Below, piece by piece: positions 1 to 6,339 of a stretch of DNA of 6,339 nt (position 1 is the stretch's first letter; each line of letters opens with the position of its first letter). The notes beneath the pieces are model-generated. The model made no database searches. It had not been told where the DNA came from and worked only from the letters and a program-made list of their open reading frames with translations. The stretch spans positions 1-6,339 of the forward strand of contig WGBH01000049.1 of the NCBI GenBank assembly GCA_015494435.1, given 5' to 3'. This stretch comes from Thiotrichaceae bacterium. GTDB taxonomy: Bacteria > Pseudomonadota > Gammaproteobacteria > Thiotrichales > Thiotrichaceae. A program made the translations under genes and the position numbers.

Positions 1-439
1 AAAAAAAAACATCGCCCATCCCCTCTGTTTCAATTGGATAATTCCACCCGCTAACATGCCATACCAAATCCTCATTTTTATATTTGTCCAAGGCTTCGTT
101 CATAAAATTTAAAAAATTGCTGCTCACTATTAGATCGTCTTCAAGAACTATTACTCTACCGTACTTATTTATGACTTCTGTGACACCGCAAACGATGGAA
201 TTTGCCAATCCCTTGTTTGTGTTGCTTGTAATAATTTCAATGTGTTTAAATCCAGTTAGCTTTTTTAAAAGTTTGCGAACCTCTTTTACGCTTAATGAAT
301 CCGTGTCATTTTTAGGACCATCTGAGAAAATGAAGAGTTCACTATAAGAGGCCAAAAAATTACGCTTTAAGGCCTCAAGTGTGCGCTTTGTATGTTGAGG
401 ACGATTATATGTAAAAAGTAGGATTGGTGCATATTTCAT
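1..439 (-). CDS. Glycosyltransferase, GT-A/GT2-like, N-terminal part (cut by window edge)
   Basis: Probable cytoplasmic glycosyltransferase that moves a sugar from a nucleotide-sugar donor to a growing lipid-linked glycan. I translated this frame by hand from the ATG at 439. It stays open for 146 codons and runs off the left edge, so the C-terminal part is missing; relatives are commonly about 300 residues. It starts MKYAPILLFTYNRP, the usual first strand and donor loop of this group. FSDGP follows at residues 38-42, and NKGLANS at 75-81 precedes VLEDDL at 98-103. The acidic E100-D101-D102 cluster is the expected metal and nucleotide-sugar site (DXD-like). HVSGWNYP at 128-135 is also typical of the family. 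The ATG overlaps the stop of the sulfotransferase gene as ATGA, and there is no clear Shine-Dalgarno, so translation is probably coupled. The sugar and linkage cannot be predicted. The family call is from memory of motifs. Confidence 0.88.
   Translation of the reverse strand, partial: MKYAPILLFTYNRPQHTKRTLEALKRNFLASYSELFIFSDGPKNDTDSLSVKEVRKLLKKLTGFKHIEIITSNTNKGLANSIVCGVTEVINKYGRVIVLEDDLIVSSNFLNFMNEALDKYKNEDLVWHVSGWNYPIETEGMGDVFF
436..439 (-). other. ATGA stop/start overlap between sulfotransferase and glycosyltransferase
   Basis: The four bases read ATGA on the minus strand: ATG (439-437) starts the glycosyltransferase and TGA (438-436) ends the sulfotransferase. The upstream bases (TTCCTC just before ATG) contain no purine-rich ribosome binding site, so re-initiation by ribosomes finishing the upstream gene is the likely mode of translation. 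That mode is inferred; the overlap is seen directly. Confidence 0.85.
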
Positions 440-1212
440 GAGGAATATTCTGCTGACCAACCTTTTAAAACTTTGAGCATATGATATTCTTTTTTCAACA
501 TATGCCGTAGGAATGTTCTGTCCTCGTTACTAATTTCTAAACGTATTTTGGATCTCTTCTCGTGTAGGGGCTCGAGATGCAGATTTAATAACCGGTTTAA
601 GTCATGCACACCTTTATTAAATTCTTCTGTAAAGAAAAAATAGTGCACTGATTTTTTTATATTTTCTATGGCTTCATCAGGATCAAAATTTTTCGAGAAC
701 ATGAAAAGTTGATTTAACAAGTGTTCTTTTGGAATCCTGTGTAAAAAATCTGAAAACGAGTTGCCTAACCATTCCCCCTCAACATTCATGCATGGATGAC
801 TGATTTTATTAAGTTTATAATTTAGTAACATTTTATAATGAGATATCACCCTGTTAACAGGATCCCTAAAGCAGGTTATAGTAAAAGTGTGAGGTGGCAA
901 TCTCAACTCATGTAACGGCAAATGGGAAAAGGCGTAGAAATAATTGCCCCTATTTATCAGTTTTTTATTCCATCCAACAAATACCATGTGTTTTTTGATA
1001 AGTAGATGACCAGGGGAATCTACAAGCTGTTGATATAACTGATCGGGTGGCTCATCGGTTAGGGCTAGAAACATCTTGTTAAGAGATGTCCCGCCACATT
1101 TTCTGATGTGAATGAAATAAATTCTCTTAAAACCATTAATAGATTGATGTCTTATGAGCCATTTTGCAAAGAAATTTTGCATTTCAGCTTGGATTTCACT
1201 AAAAAGATTCAT
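436..1212 (-). CDS. PAPS-dependent carbohydrate sulfotransferase (Sulfotransfer_2-like)
   Basis: Predicted to move a sulfuryl group from PAPS to a hydroxyl of a sugar. The 258-residue protein has the two cofactor loops of the family. The 5'-phosphosulfate loop IRKCGGTSL lies at residues 36-44, right after a hydrophobic strand (IYFIHI). The 3'-phosphate motif CFRDPVNRVISHY lies at 114-126, with R116 and S124 as expected contacts. H97 in FSHLPL lies where heparan sulfate 2-O-sulfotransferase carries its catalytic histidine in a GHV-type segment, so it is a candidate base. There is no signal peptide or membrane anchor, unlike the Golgi enzymes of animals, so it should be cytoplasmic and act on lipid-linked units. 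Its start overlaps the end of the amidotransferase gene by 14 nt and has a good Shine-Dalgarno six bases upstream. No PAPS-synthesis genes are in view. The family is fairly sure; acceptor sugar and position are unknown. Confidence 0.87.
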   Translation of the reverse strand: MNLFSEIQAEMQNFFAKWLIRHQSINGFKRIYFIHIRKCGGTSLNKMFLALTDEPPDQLYQQLVDSPGHLLIKKHMVFVGWNKKLINRGNYFYAFSHLPLHELRLPPHTFTITCFRDPVNRVISHYKMLLNYKLNKISHPCMNVEGEWLGNSFSDFLHRIPKEHLLNQLFMFSKNFDPDEAIENIKKSVHYFFFTEEFNKGVHDLNRLLNLHLEPLHEKRSKIRLEISNEDRTFLRHMLKKEYHMLKVLKGWSAEYSS

Positions 1213-3088
1213 TTTTTGCCTTATTAGCTATCCTTTGTCCCTTTTTTACAACAGACTCAAACCAAAAAAATACAGAAAGACTGCTCCAAATTCGTTCAGC
1301 ATCTTGAAAGGTGGCGTGAGGATTTTTGAGAAAATCTTCCAGTTCTGCCCTGATATTTTGGGCATTTATCAAGGGACAGTGTATAAAATCCTGAGATGAC
1401 GTAATATCTAGCAAATGATTTTTCAGTGGCCCTTTTATCCAGTCAACAGTGGGGGAATTGAATCCTATCTTGTCTTTTCGGCGTATTATTCTTTGGGGTA
1501 AAAAAGGAGCCATGGCATCGCGAATTATCGCCTTGGCAAAACCATTTCTTATCTTAGATGTCCAAGGGAGTGAAAAAGCGTAACATACCACTCTATGATC
1601 TAAAAAAGGCATACGTATTTCGACTCCCTGTGACATTGAATAACGGTCATAGTTACGCAATAGTGTTGGTAACACTGTTTCATGAGTGGACACATACAAT
1701 CGTCTATTTAAATGATCAAGCTGTCGCCATGCAGGATGTTTTTGATCCTTGGATGTGTCGGTTTTTTTAAAGTAGGTTTTGAAACATCGTAAAAGTTCAG
1801 TGGCGTACCATTTAAATAAAAAGACAAATTTTGGTGGAAGTCTTGGATTTTGAGATTCAGGCCTGAAGGCGTCGTATCGTACCTTGAGTATTTCACGGAT
1901 ATTTTTGGGACTGTATTTTGCGTCTAATAAGGCGTAAAGATAGTCAAAAAAATAGCCGGCAAAACATTCGTCTGCACCATGGCCATCAAGAGTTACAAAT
2001 ATGCCCGCCCGTCTCATTGAATTATATAGCAACATAAAGGGTAAAGGGGAAGTGATGTAGATTTCTTCAAAAAGGAAAAAGAAATCAAAAAGCTTGTCAA
2101 AGGCTTGAGTTGGATCGATTTCAATAAAGGTAGCTGGTATACCCAGGTGTTCGGTTACCATTTTTGCATATTTTGTTTCATCTAAAGGGGTATTTGGAAA
2201 TGAGGCGATAAATGCATGTTGCCAATCTTGATTTGGCTCAGTATGCGCTCGCTCTCTTGCTATGTAGGCTATTGCCGATATTGTGGAGCTGGAATCTAGT
2301 CCTCCGCTCAAGGCAGTCCCGATCGGAACATCGCTCCTCATCCTAATTTTGCATGCATCGAAAAATAATGTTCTAAATTTCTCTACTTGATCTTCATAGC
2401 GTTTCGGTACTTCAACTAAATTGTCTAACGTACACCAGTACCTACTGATGGTTAAGTTTCCATTCTTAAGCCAGCCATTATGGCCAGCAGGAAAACGATT
2501 TATTTTTTTGATCACACATTCTTCAGTAGACTCATAGTAGAATATTTCCTTAGGATCCTTAACAATTCTTTCATTGGGACTAATGTCATCCATCAGGGGA
2601 AATAGGGCCTTCATCTCTGATGAAAAGGCAAAATCACCATTTTTTAATTTCATATAAAATAGGGGTTTTTTACCGAATCGATCGCGACTCAAAAAAAGTC
2701 TTTCATGGACTCTGTCCCAAATCGCAAACGCCCACATCCCATTTAATCTTTTTACACATTCCTCGCCCCATTCAACAAAAGATGCCAAGAGGACTTCCGT
2801 ATCCGAATCTGTCTCGAAAGCGTAGCCTCTGGACTTTAGCTCTCTTCGTAATTCAATAAAATTATAAATTTCTCCGTTAAATGTAATCCAATAACGTTTA
2901 TTGGCATAAGCCATAGGTTGGTAGGCTCTGTTGCTTAAATCGATGATGGCGAGTCTCCTATGGCCTAAAGTAGCACCCTCTATCTGAATTACATTGCCTC
3001 CGTCTGGACCTCTATGAGAAAGTAAGTCAGTACAAAATCTTGCTTTTTTTAAGGAAATATGTCCTATGTAACCGAAAATTCCACACAT
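1199..3088 (-). CDS. asnB: Asparagine synthase-type glutamine-dependent amidotransferase
   Basis: Two-domain enzyme that hydrolyses glutamine and uses the ammonia to amidate a carboxylate activated as an acyl-adenylate. The N-terminal class II glutaminase domain (about 1-190) begins MCGIFG, with Cys2 as nucleophile. It also has LGHRRLAIID (41-50), FNGEIYN (70-76) and SDTE (95-98). The ATP pyrophosphatase/synthetase domain (about 235-610) has the PPi loop SGGLDSS at 261-267, LDGHGADE at 367-374, GVEIRMPFLDH at 488-498 and KDKIGFNSP at 538-546. All key residues seem present. Length 629 exceeds the 554 of E. coli AsnB and fits versions found in polysaccharide clusters. The start is fixed by Cys2, although no Shine-Dalgarno precedes it; the gene begins 10 nt after the upstream stop. 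Placed among glycan genes, it more likely amidates a uronic acid or similar sugar carboxylate (as proposed for Pseudomonas WbpS) than free aspartate. That substrate is inferred. Confidence 0.93.
   Translation of the reverse strand: MCGIFGYIGHISLKKARFCTDLLSHRGPDGGNVIQIEGATLGHRRLAIIDLSNRAYQPMAYANKRYWITFNGEIYNFIELRRELKSRGYAFETDSDTEVLLASFVEWGEECVKRLNGMWAFAIWDRVHERLFLSRDRFGKKPLFYMKLKNGDFAFSSEMKALFPLMDDISPNERIVKDPKEIFYYESTEECVIKKINRFPAGHNGWLKNGNLTISRYWCTLDNLVEVPKRYEDQVEKFRTLFFDACKIRMRSDVPIGTALSGGLDSSSTISAIAYIARERAHTEPNQDWQHAFIASFPNTPLDETKYAKMVTEHLGIPATFIEIDPTQAFDKLFDFFFLFEEIYITSPLPFMLLYNSMRRAGIFVTLDGHGADECFAGYFFDYLYALLDAKYSPKNIREILKVRYDAFRPESQNPRLPPKFVFLFKWYATELLRCFKTYFKKTDTSKDQKHPAWRQLDHLNRRLYVSTHETVLPTLLRNYDRYSMSQGVEIRMPFLDHRVVCYAFSLPWTSKIRNGFAKAIIRDAMAPFLPQRIIRRKDKIGFNSPTVDWIKGPLKNHLLDITSSQDFIHCPLINAQNIRAELEDFLKNPHATFQDAERIWSSLSVFFWFESVVKKGQRIANKAKNESF
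1219..1223 (-). promoter_or_regulatory. Shine-Dalgarno for the sulfotransferase gene
   Basis: TAAGG on the minus strand sits six bases before the ATG at 1212, inside the last codons of the amidotransferase gene. It supports this start even though the two reading frames overlap by 14 nt. Confidence 0.7.
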
Positions 3089-3098
3089 TTTAAAAAAA

Positions 3099-5534
3099 TT
3101 ACTGGAAAACCCAATTCAGTTTTGTAGAAATTTTAAATTCCTTCAAGGGTTGTGAGTATAGTGCCAAGTGATAACAGGGTGTATGACTTAAATCTATTAA
3201 ATACTTTTTTACTTCTGCTTTTGTAGCCCACTCAGCCCTTATATTTAAAAGATAGCGTTCTGCATTAATGGTAATGTTATTATTATCCTTAATATTAAAA
3301 GGGAACCTTGAGTGTAAGTGAAATACCACGCATCTACGATTCAATAACCGTCCTATATCTATAATCTTAAGCTCCTCTGGAGTATCTGAATGTAATTCAC
3401 GAACATGGTAATCCATGACATGGCGCCATACATTGCTTAAATTTATTTTTACCTTGAGCCTGAAACCATCCCCCTTACCTTTTGGAATAATAGGCTTTGT
3501 AGGAGGGAGTTGGTCTGCAAATGTTCCATCATTGTTGAGAGGAGTAAGTACATTATGCATATAAGAACGCTTAAGTTCATAGGATTCAGCAAAATAGTAT
3601 TCGACCATTCCTCTGTCTATTAAAATTGGAATCGCGTCTAATTCTAATATTATTGAGCCTTTATCTAAATGAGAATGGCTTGGATTTGGTTTGGAGCCAA
3701 CTAAATGTATCCTAGTACTATGGCCATCTTTCTGTCTCAGGCTAGCCATATGGCCAGTTTTTTTCAAAATTGAAAAAGTAGGTACTACGCATGAAGGTTC
3801 AGGAATGTGGTCTGGCCCGTAAATGAAACCGGTAATTCCGCCACTATTTGTAAGGGTCCCAGTGACTTTGAAGATGTTATGGGTATCTATGCATGGCCTT
3901 AGAATTTTTTCAAAGGCCGAACCAGGAAAGAATCTAGCCAATATAGGAATTCCATCACCACAAAAACTGTCAGTTCTACAGTCTCCAGTAGGGATGGCCT
4001 TACCAGGGGTGGTGCTCGACATGGTTTTAAGATAATCTTCGCAATTAGAAAAATACTTTTTTATTAAACTAGATGGTCGTAATCTACGACTTCTTGCATA
4101 TGCAATCATGCTAGGCAATACTGCCTGCAACGTCTGACAAAAATACCCTATGCCTTCATGCATTCCGCCGTCGGATTCAATATATTTTGAAAGGTTCGAG
4201 GTCATTTCTTTAAAGGCTCGGTCTACATAATCAGTTACATTCGGCCAGCTCCTTTCAAGGTGGAGTCCTCCGAGGATGCGTGCTCTACAGAATACTGAGC
4301 CTTGATTTATATGTTGAACATATACATATTTCATCAAATCTCTTTCAATAATGGAAAGGCCCTTGTCCCAAATAGTTTGTACAATCAAATGGCGTGCGCG
4401 GTCTGTTAAGGCAAAATCTAGCCAATCGGCTAGCAAACTTACACTTGTAGTGGTCAGTTCTTCTAAAAAACAACGTTGATCCCAGGTACTACCAGGAATG
4501 CGACTTTCAGCAGACTGCGTCCAATACCGGGTGTGTAGCATACACATTAAATAACGCAGCGCATGCATTGTATATTGAATATCGTCTTTTATGAGTCCTA
4601 CAAATGCAAGTACCAATGCTTCAAAATAATATGGAGTCTTACCGTGCTCGCGATCCCTCAAAAAGCGGGTATCATTAACAGGCAAATAGTCTCCTAAGTC
4701 TCTTTCCGGTTCTCTGCTTAAATATTCTTTTGCCTTTTCTTCTAAAAATTCAAAATGGTCACTCCAGACAGGAAGTTCCTTTTTTTTGCGTAGATGGTCG
4801 ATATCCCTTTCGTCGAATAGTAGACCCAACGAAAATTTTACATCCTTCCATGTATCGGGATCTTTTATTAGTCCTGGCCAACTCGGATCAAAATTCTTTT
4901 TTTGAGAGATTACACTGTTGAGAAGGATACTGTTTTGAAGCCCAAACCATGATAGATATACACCCCTGGGCCCTTGTCCATTGGCTTTGAAATCTAATTT
5001 TAGCTTTGTAAGTCGACCTTTAGTGATAGGGACTTTTACTTCCATTCTGATACCTTTTCCAGGGAAATAGCCAAAAGGGCCACACCAAGTTTCATTCAGC
5101 TTATAACATACTTGCATTTCAACATCTTTTGGCATAGTGATGCATAGAAGCAGATAATTGTAGCTAGTGGTATCAATGTCGGTCTTGAGATAAAGGCTAG
5201 CTGCCAGCATTCCAGGCAGTGCCTCTTCCCAACTTAATAAGGTCCAACACCAAAAGTGAGTCAATTTGCATTTTTTTGAAGATCTGGGGATTAAATTAAC
5301 CTTTAAGGTATCTGCTACCTCGGGGTCGTGAAAGGGGGCAAAGACAGCCTCACACCATGCACTGTCTAGTGGCCAAAATACGCTGTTAATTTTTTTGTAA
5401 TTATGTTCTTCTGCGTTTCTTAAAAATTTTTTCAATTGTCTTTTGCAACTATCAGGTAAGTTATTATAACACTGTCTCATCCAATCCGGAGGATTATTGA
5501 CAATGCGTTTTGCCCTTGTAAGAAGAGTTCTCAT
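3099..5534 (-). CDS. Heparinase II/III-fold uronic-acid-active protein (lyase or C5 epimerase)
   Basis: Likely acts at C5 of a uronic acid in a glycan, by beta-elimination or epimerisation. Numbering is from the ATG at 5534 (811 residues). A strand-rich segment at about 117-200 resembles an extra beta-sandwich. An alpha-helical toroid covers about 230-570, with HINQG at 408-412 (candidate neutralising residues) and DGGMHEGIGY at 455-464, Y464 being a candidate catalytic tyrosine. The C-terminal beta-sandwich starts near 585 and carries HSHLD at 620-624, D640 and HN at 660-661. By analogy with heparinase II (H406, H408, D425, H464), H620 is catalytic and H622/D640/H660 bind metal. No signal peptide is visible, so it should be cytoplasmic. 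A TTG nine bases upstream (5543) is also open, but the AAGGA lies only 1 nt from it and 10 nt from the ATG, so I chose the ATG. Fold is confident; reaction and substrate are not. Confidence 0.85.
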   Translation of the reverse strand: MRTLLTRAKRIVNNPPDWMRQCYNNLPDSCKRQLKKFLRNAEEHNYKKINSVFWPLDSAWCEAVFAPFHDPEVADTLKVNLIPRSSKKCKLTHFWCWTLLSWEEALPGMLAASLYLKTDIDTTSYNYLLLCITMPKDVEMQVCYKLNETWCGPFGYFPGKGIRMEVKVPITKGRLTKLKLDFKANGQGPRGVYLSWFGLQNSILLNSVISQKKNFDPSWPGLIKDPDTWKDVKFSLGLLFDERDIDHLRKKKELPVWSDHFEFLEEKAKEYLSREPERDLGDYLPVNDTRFLRDREHGKTPYYFEALVLAFVGLIKDDIQYTMHALRYLMCMLHTRYWTQSAESRIPGSTWDQRCFLEELTTTSVSLLADWLDFALTDRARHLIVQTIWDKGLSIIERDLMKYVYVQHINQGSVFCRARILGGLHLERSWPNVTDYVDRAFKEMTSNLSKYIESDGGMHEGIGYFCQTLQAVLPSMIAYARSRRLRPSSLIKKYFSNCEDYLKTMSSTTPGKAIPTGDCRTDSFCGDGIPILARFFPGSAFEKILRPCIDTHNIFKVTGTLTNSGGITGFIYGPDHIPEPSCVVPTFSILKKTGHMASLRQKDGHSTRIHLVGSKPNPSHSHLDKGSIILELDAIPILIDRGMVEYYFAESYELKRSYMHNVLTPLNNDGTFADQLPPTKPIIPKGKGDGFRLKVKINLSNVWRHVMDYHVRELHSDTPEELKIIDIGRLLNRRCVVFHLHSRFPFNIKDNNNITINAERYLLNIRAEWATKAEVKKYLIDLSHTPCYHLALYSQPLKEFKISTKLNWVFQ

Positions 5535-5539
5535 GAGTA

Positions 5540-6339
5540 TCAAATCCTTTCTGTTTCATAAATAGCCTTTCCATATAGTATTAATCTGAGAGGTAACACA
5601 TATGACTTTAACGTCATTATGATTGTCTCTTTGATCAAAGGATCTATAAATGAGACTAGATAAACAGGCAAAGCATAAGAAATAAGAGTAGCCCATGCAG
5701 CCCCAATGGGTCCGTATTTGGGAATGAGGATCAGATTTAAAATTATATTTAATATTGCACCAATAGTCCTAAAAATTAAAGCAACTTTTTGTTTTTTTTC
5801 TAGAATTATTAGATTAGCCCTAACATTCCCCGGGAATATGAATAGGCCGGACCATATATGAACCATTAGGATCATAGCTGATTCGTTGAACTGAGGACCA
5901 AATAAAAATTCTATAATTTCCCTGGCAAATAGTGTCATGAAAATGGCAATGATAAAAGCAAGAGTCGTTAGGAGATCGTGAAGTTGTTGAAGTCTAACTG
6001 TATAATAAGCACTTTTTTTTTCTCTTAAAGAGACGATTGCAGGGAAAACAGATTGCAATAATAAAGCAGGAATAAAATACCATGTTTCACTTAACCTGAC
6101 TGCTACTGAATAGAGTCCGACTGCGGTACTGTTAAGCATTTCTTTTAGCATGACCTGGTCAATTTTCATATACACAGAAACAACTATTCCAGAAATAATT
6201 AATGGCCACGATTCTTTTAAGAGATTACAGGCTAATTGGTGATTAAATTTTTTAAGTACTGTAAGAGTTGCTAGATGAGGACTAGTTCTTATAAAGAAAA
6301 AAATAAGGCCCATTGAAAGTGATAAGACATCTATAATAG
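5540..6339 (-). CDS. wzx: Wzx-type polysaccharide flippase, C-terminal part (cut by window edge)
   Basis: Inner-membrane protein of the PST/MATE-like flippase superfamily, which moves undecaprenyl-linked oligosaccharide units to the outer face of the membrane. The frame is open to the right edge without a stop, including eight codons upstream of an internal ATG at 6313, so that ATG is probably not the start. About 266 codons are visible, against roughly 420-480 residues for complete relatives. Counting from the window edge, hydrophobic segments fall at about 1-16, 44-57, 80-102, 122-138, 156-178, 185-206 and 211-231. Typical landmarks are a YMKIDQVML segment after the second one, VGLYSVAVRLSE with WYFIP, and SVFPAIVSLRE. 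The gene ends with TGA at 5542-5540, 5 nt before the next ATG. It shows that the cluster exports a lipid-linked glycan by a Wzx/Wzy-like route; no polymerase is in view. A teichuronic or other lipid-linked-glycan exporter of the same superfamily cannot be excluded. Confidence 0.88.
   Translation of the reverse strand, partial: IIDVLSLSMGLIFFFIRTSPHLATLTVLKKFNHQLACNLLKESWPLIISGIVVSVYMKIDQVMLKEMLNSTAVGLYSVAVRLSETWYFIPALLLQSVFPAIVSLREKKSAYYTVRLQQLHDLLTTLAFIIAIFMTLFAREIIEFLFGPQFNESAMILMVHIWSGLFIFPGNVRANLIILEKKQKVALIFRTIGAILNIILNLILIPKYGPIGAAWATLISYALPVYLVSFIDPLIKETIIMTLKSYVLPLRLILYGKAIYETERI
5545..5549 (-). promoter_or_regulatory. Shine-Dalgarno that decides the heparinase-like start
   Basis: AAGGA on the minus strand, inside the last codons of the flippase gene. 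It leaves 10 nt to the ATG at 5534 but only 1 nt to the TTG at 5543, so it favours the ATG. Confidence 0.6.

Noticed and set aside
84..347. Open plus-strand frame of 87 codons
   Set aside because: It lies wholly opposite the glycosyltransferase, whose translation shows conserved family motifs; the plus-strand product has no recognisable features.
1154..1399. Open plus-strand frame of 81 codons
   Set aside because: Antisense to the end of the amidotransferase and start of the sulfotransferase, both well supported; no ribosome binding site or family likeness seen.
1558..1770. Open plus-strand frame of 70 codons with an HEWTH stretch that looks like a zinc-protease motif
   Set aside because: The HEWTH is the reverse complement of conserved amidotransferase codons (VSTHETVLPT region), so it is a chance shadow.
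1708..1896. Open minus-strand frame of 62 codons
   Set aside because: Another frame of the amidotransferase gene, entirely inside it, with no independent support.
2620..2859. Open plus-strand frame of 79 codons
   Set aside because: Antisense to the glutaminase domain of the amidotransferase; low-complexity product without motifs.
3081..3100. T-rich run at the heparinase-like/amidotransferase junction as an intrinsic terminator
   Set aside because: On the coding strand there is a T7 run but no GC-rich stem before it, and the next gene starts 10 nt after the stop.
3823..4035. Open plus-strand frame of 70 codons
   Set aside because: Antisense to the catalytic part of the heparinase-like gene.
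4730..4921. Open plus-strand frame of 63 codons
   Set aside because: Antisense to the N-terminal part of the heparinase-like gene; no start signal or family likeness.
6311..6313. ATG at 6313 as the start of the flippase
   Set aside because: The frame stays open upstream to the window edge, and complete flippases are much longer, so this is an internal methionine.

Overview
The window holds five genes, all on the minus strand and packed end to end. They read from right to left as one apparent operon for building, modifying and exporting a surface polysaccharide. Both outer genes are cut by the window edges. The DNA is AT-rich (roughly 40% GC by eye, not computed), and I see no promoter, terminator, RNA gene, mobile element or CRISPR array. 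A Wzx-type flippase, which moves lipid-linked repeat units, suggests a Gram-negative bacterium with an O-antigen, capsule or exopolysaccharide locus. The lineage cannot be fixed from this window; a marine or sediment proteobacterium or Desulfobacterota member is only a guess.

Layout in transcription order: (1) 6339-5540, C-terminal half or more of a Wzx/PST-family polysaccharide flippase; (2) 5534-3099, an 811-residue heparinase II/III-fold protein with no signal peptide and a long N-terminal extension; (3) 3088-1199, a 629-residue class II glutamine amidotransferase of the asparagine synthase (AsnB) type; (4) 1212-436, a 258-residue PAPS-dependent sulfotransferase with motifs like those of the carbohydrate 2-O-sulfotransferases; (5) 439-1, the first 146 residues of a nucleotide-sugar glycosyltransferase with an EDD motif. 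Junctions are 5 nt apart, 10 nt apart, overlapping by 14 nt and overlapping by 4 nt (ATGA), so translation is probably coupled along the message.

The genes make sense together if the product is an anionic, uronic-acid-containing glycan. The glycosyltransferase would add a sugar, the AsnB-type enzyme could amidate a sugar carboxyl group, the sulfotransferase would add sulfate from PAPS, and the flippase would export the lipid-linked unit. The heparinase-fold protein uses chemistry that abstracts the C5 proton of a uronic acid, so it could be a lyase or, since dermatan sulfate epimerase shares this fold, a C5 epimerase. A uronate-modifying enzyme beside a 2-O-type sulfotransferase resembles the modification step of animal heparan and dermatan sulfate. 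That parallel is inference from motifs and gene order, and it is the most interesting hypothesis here.
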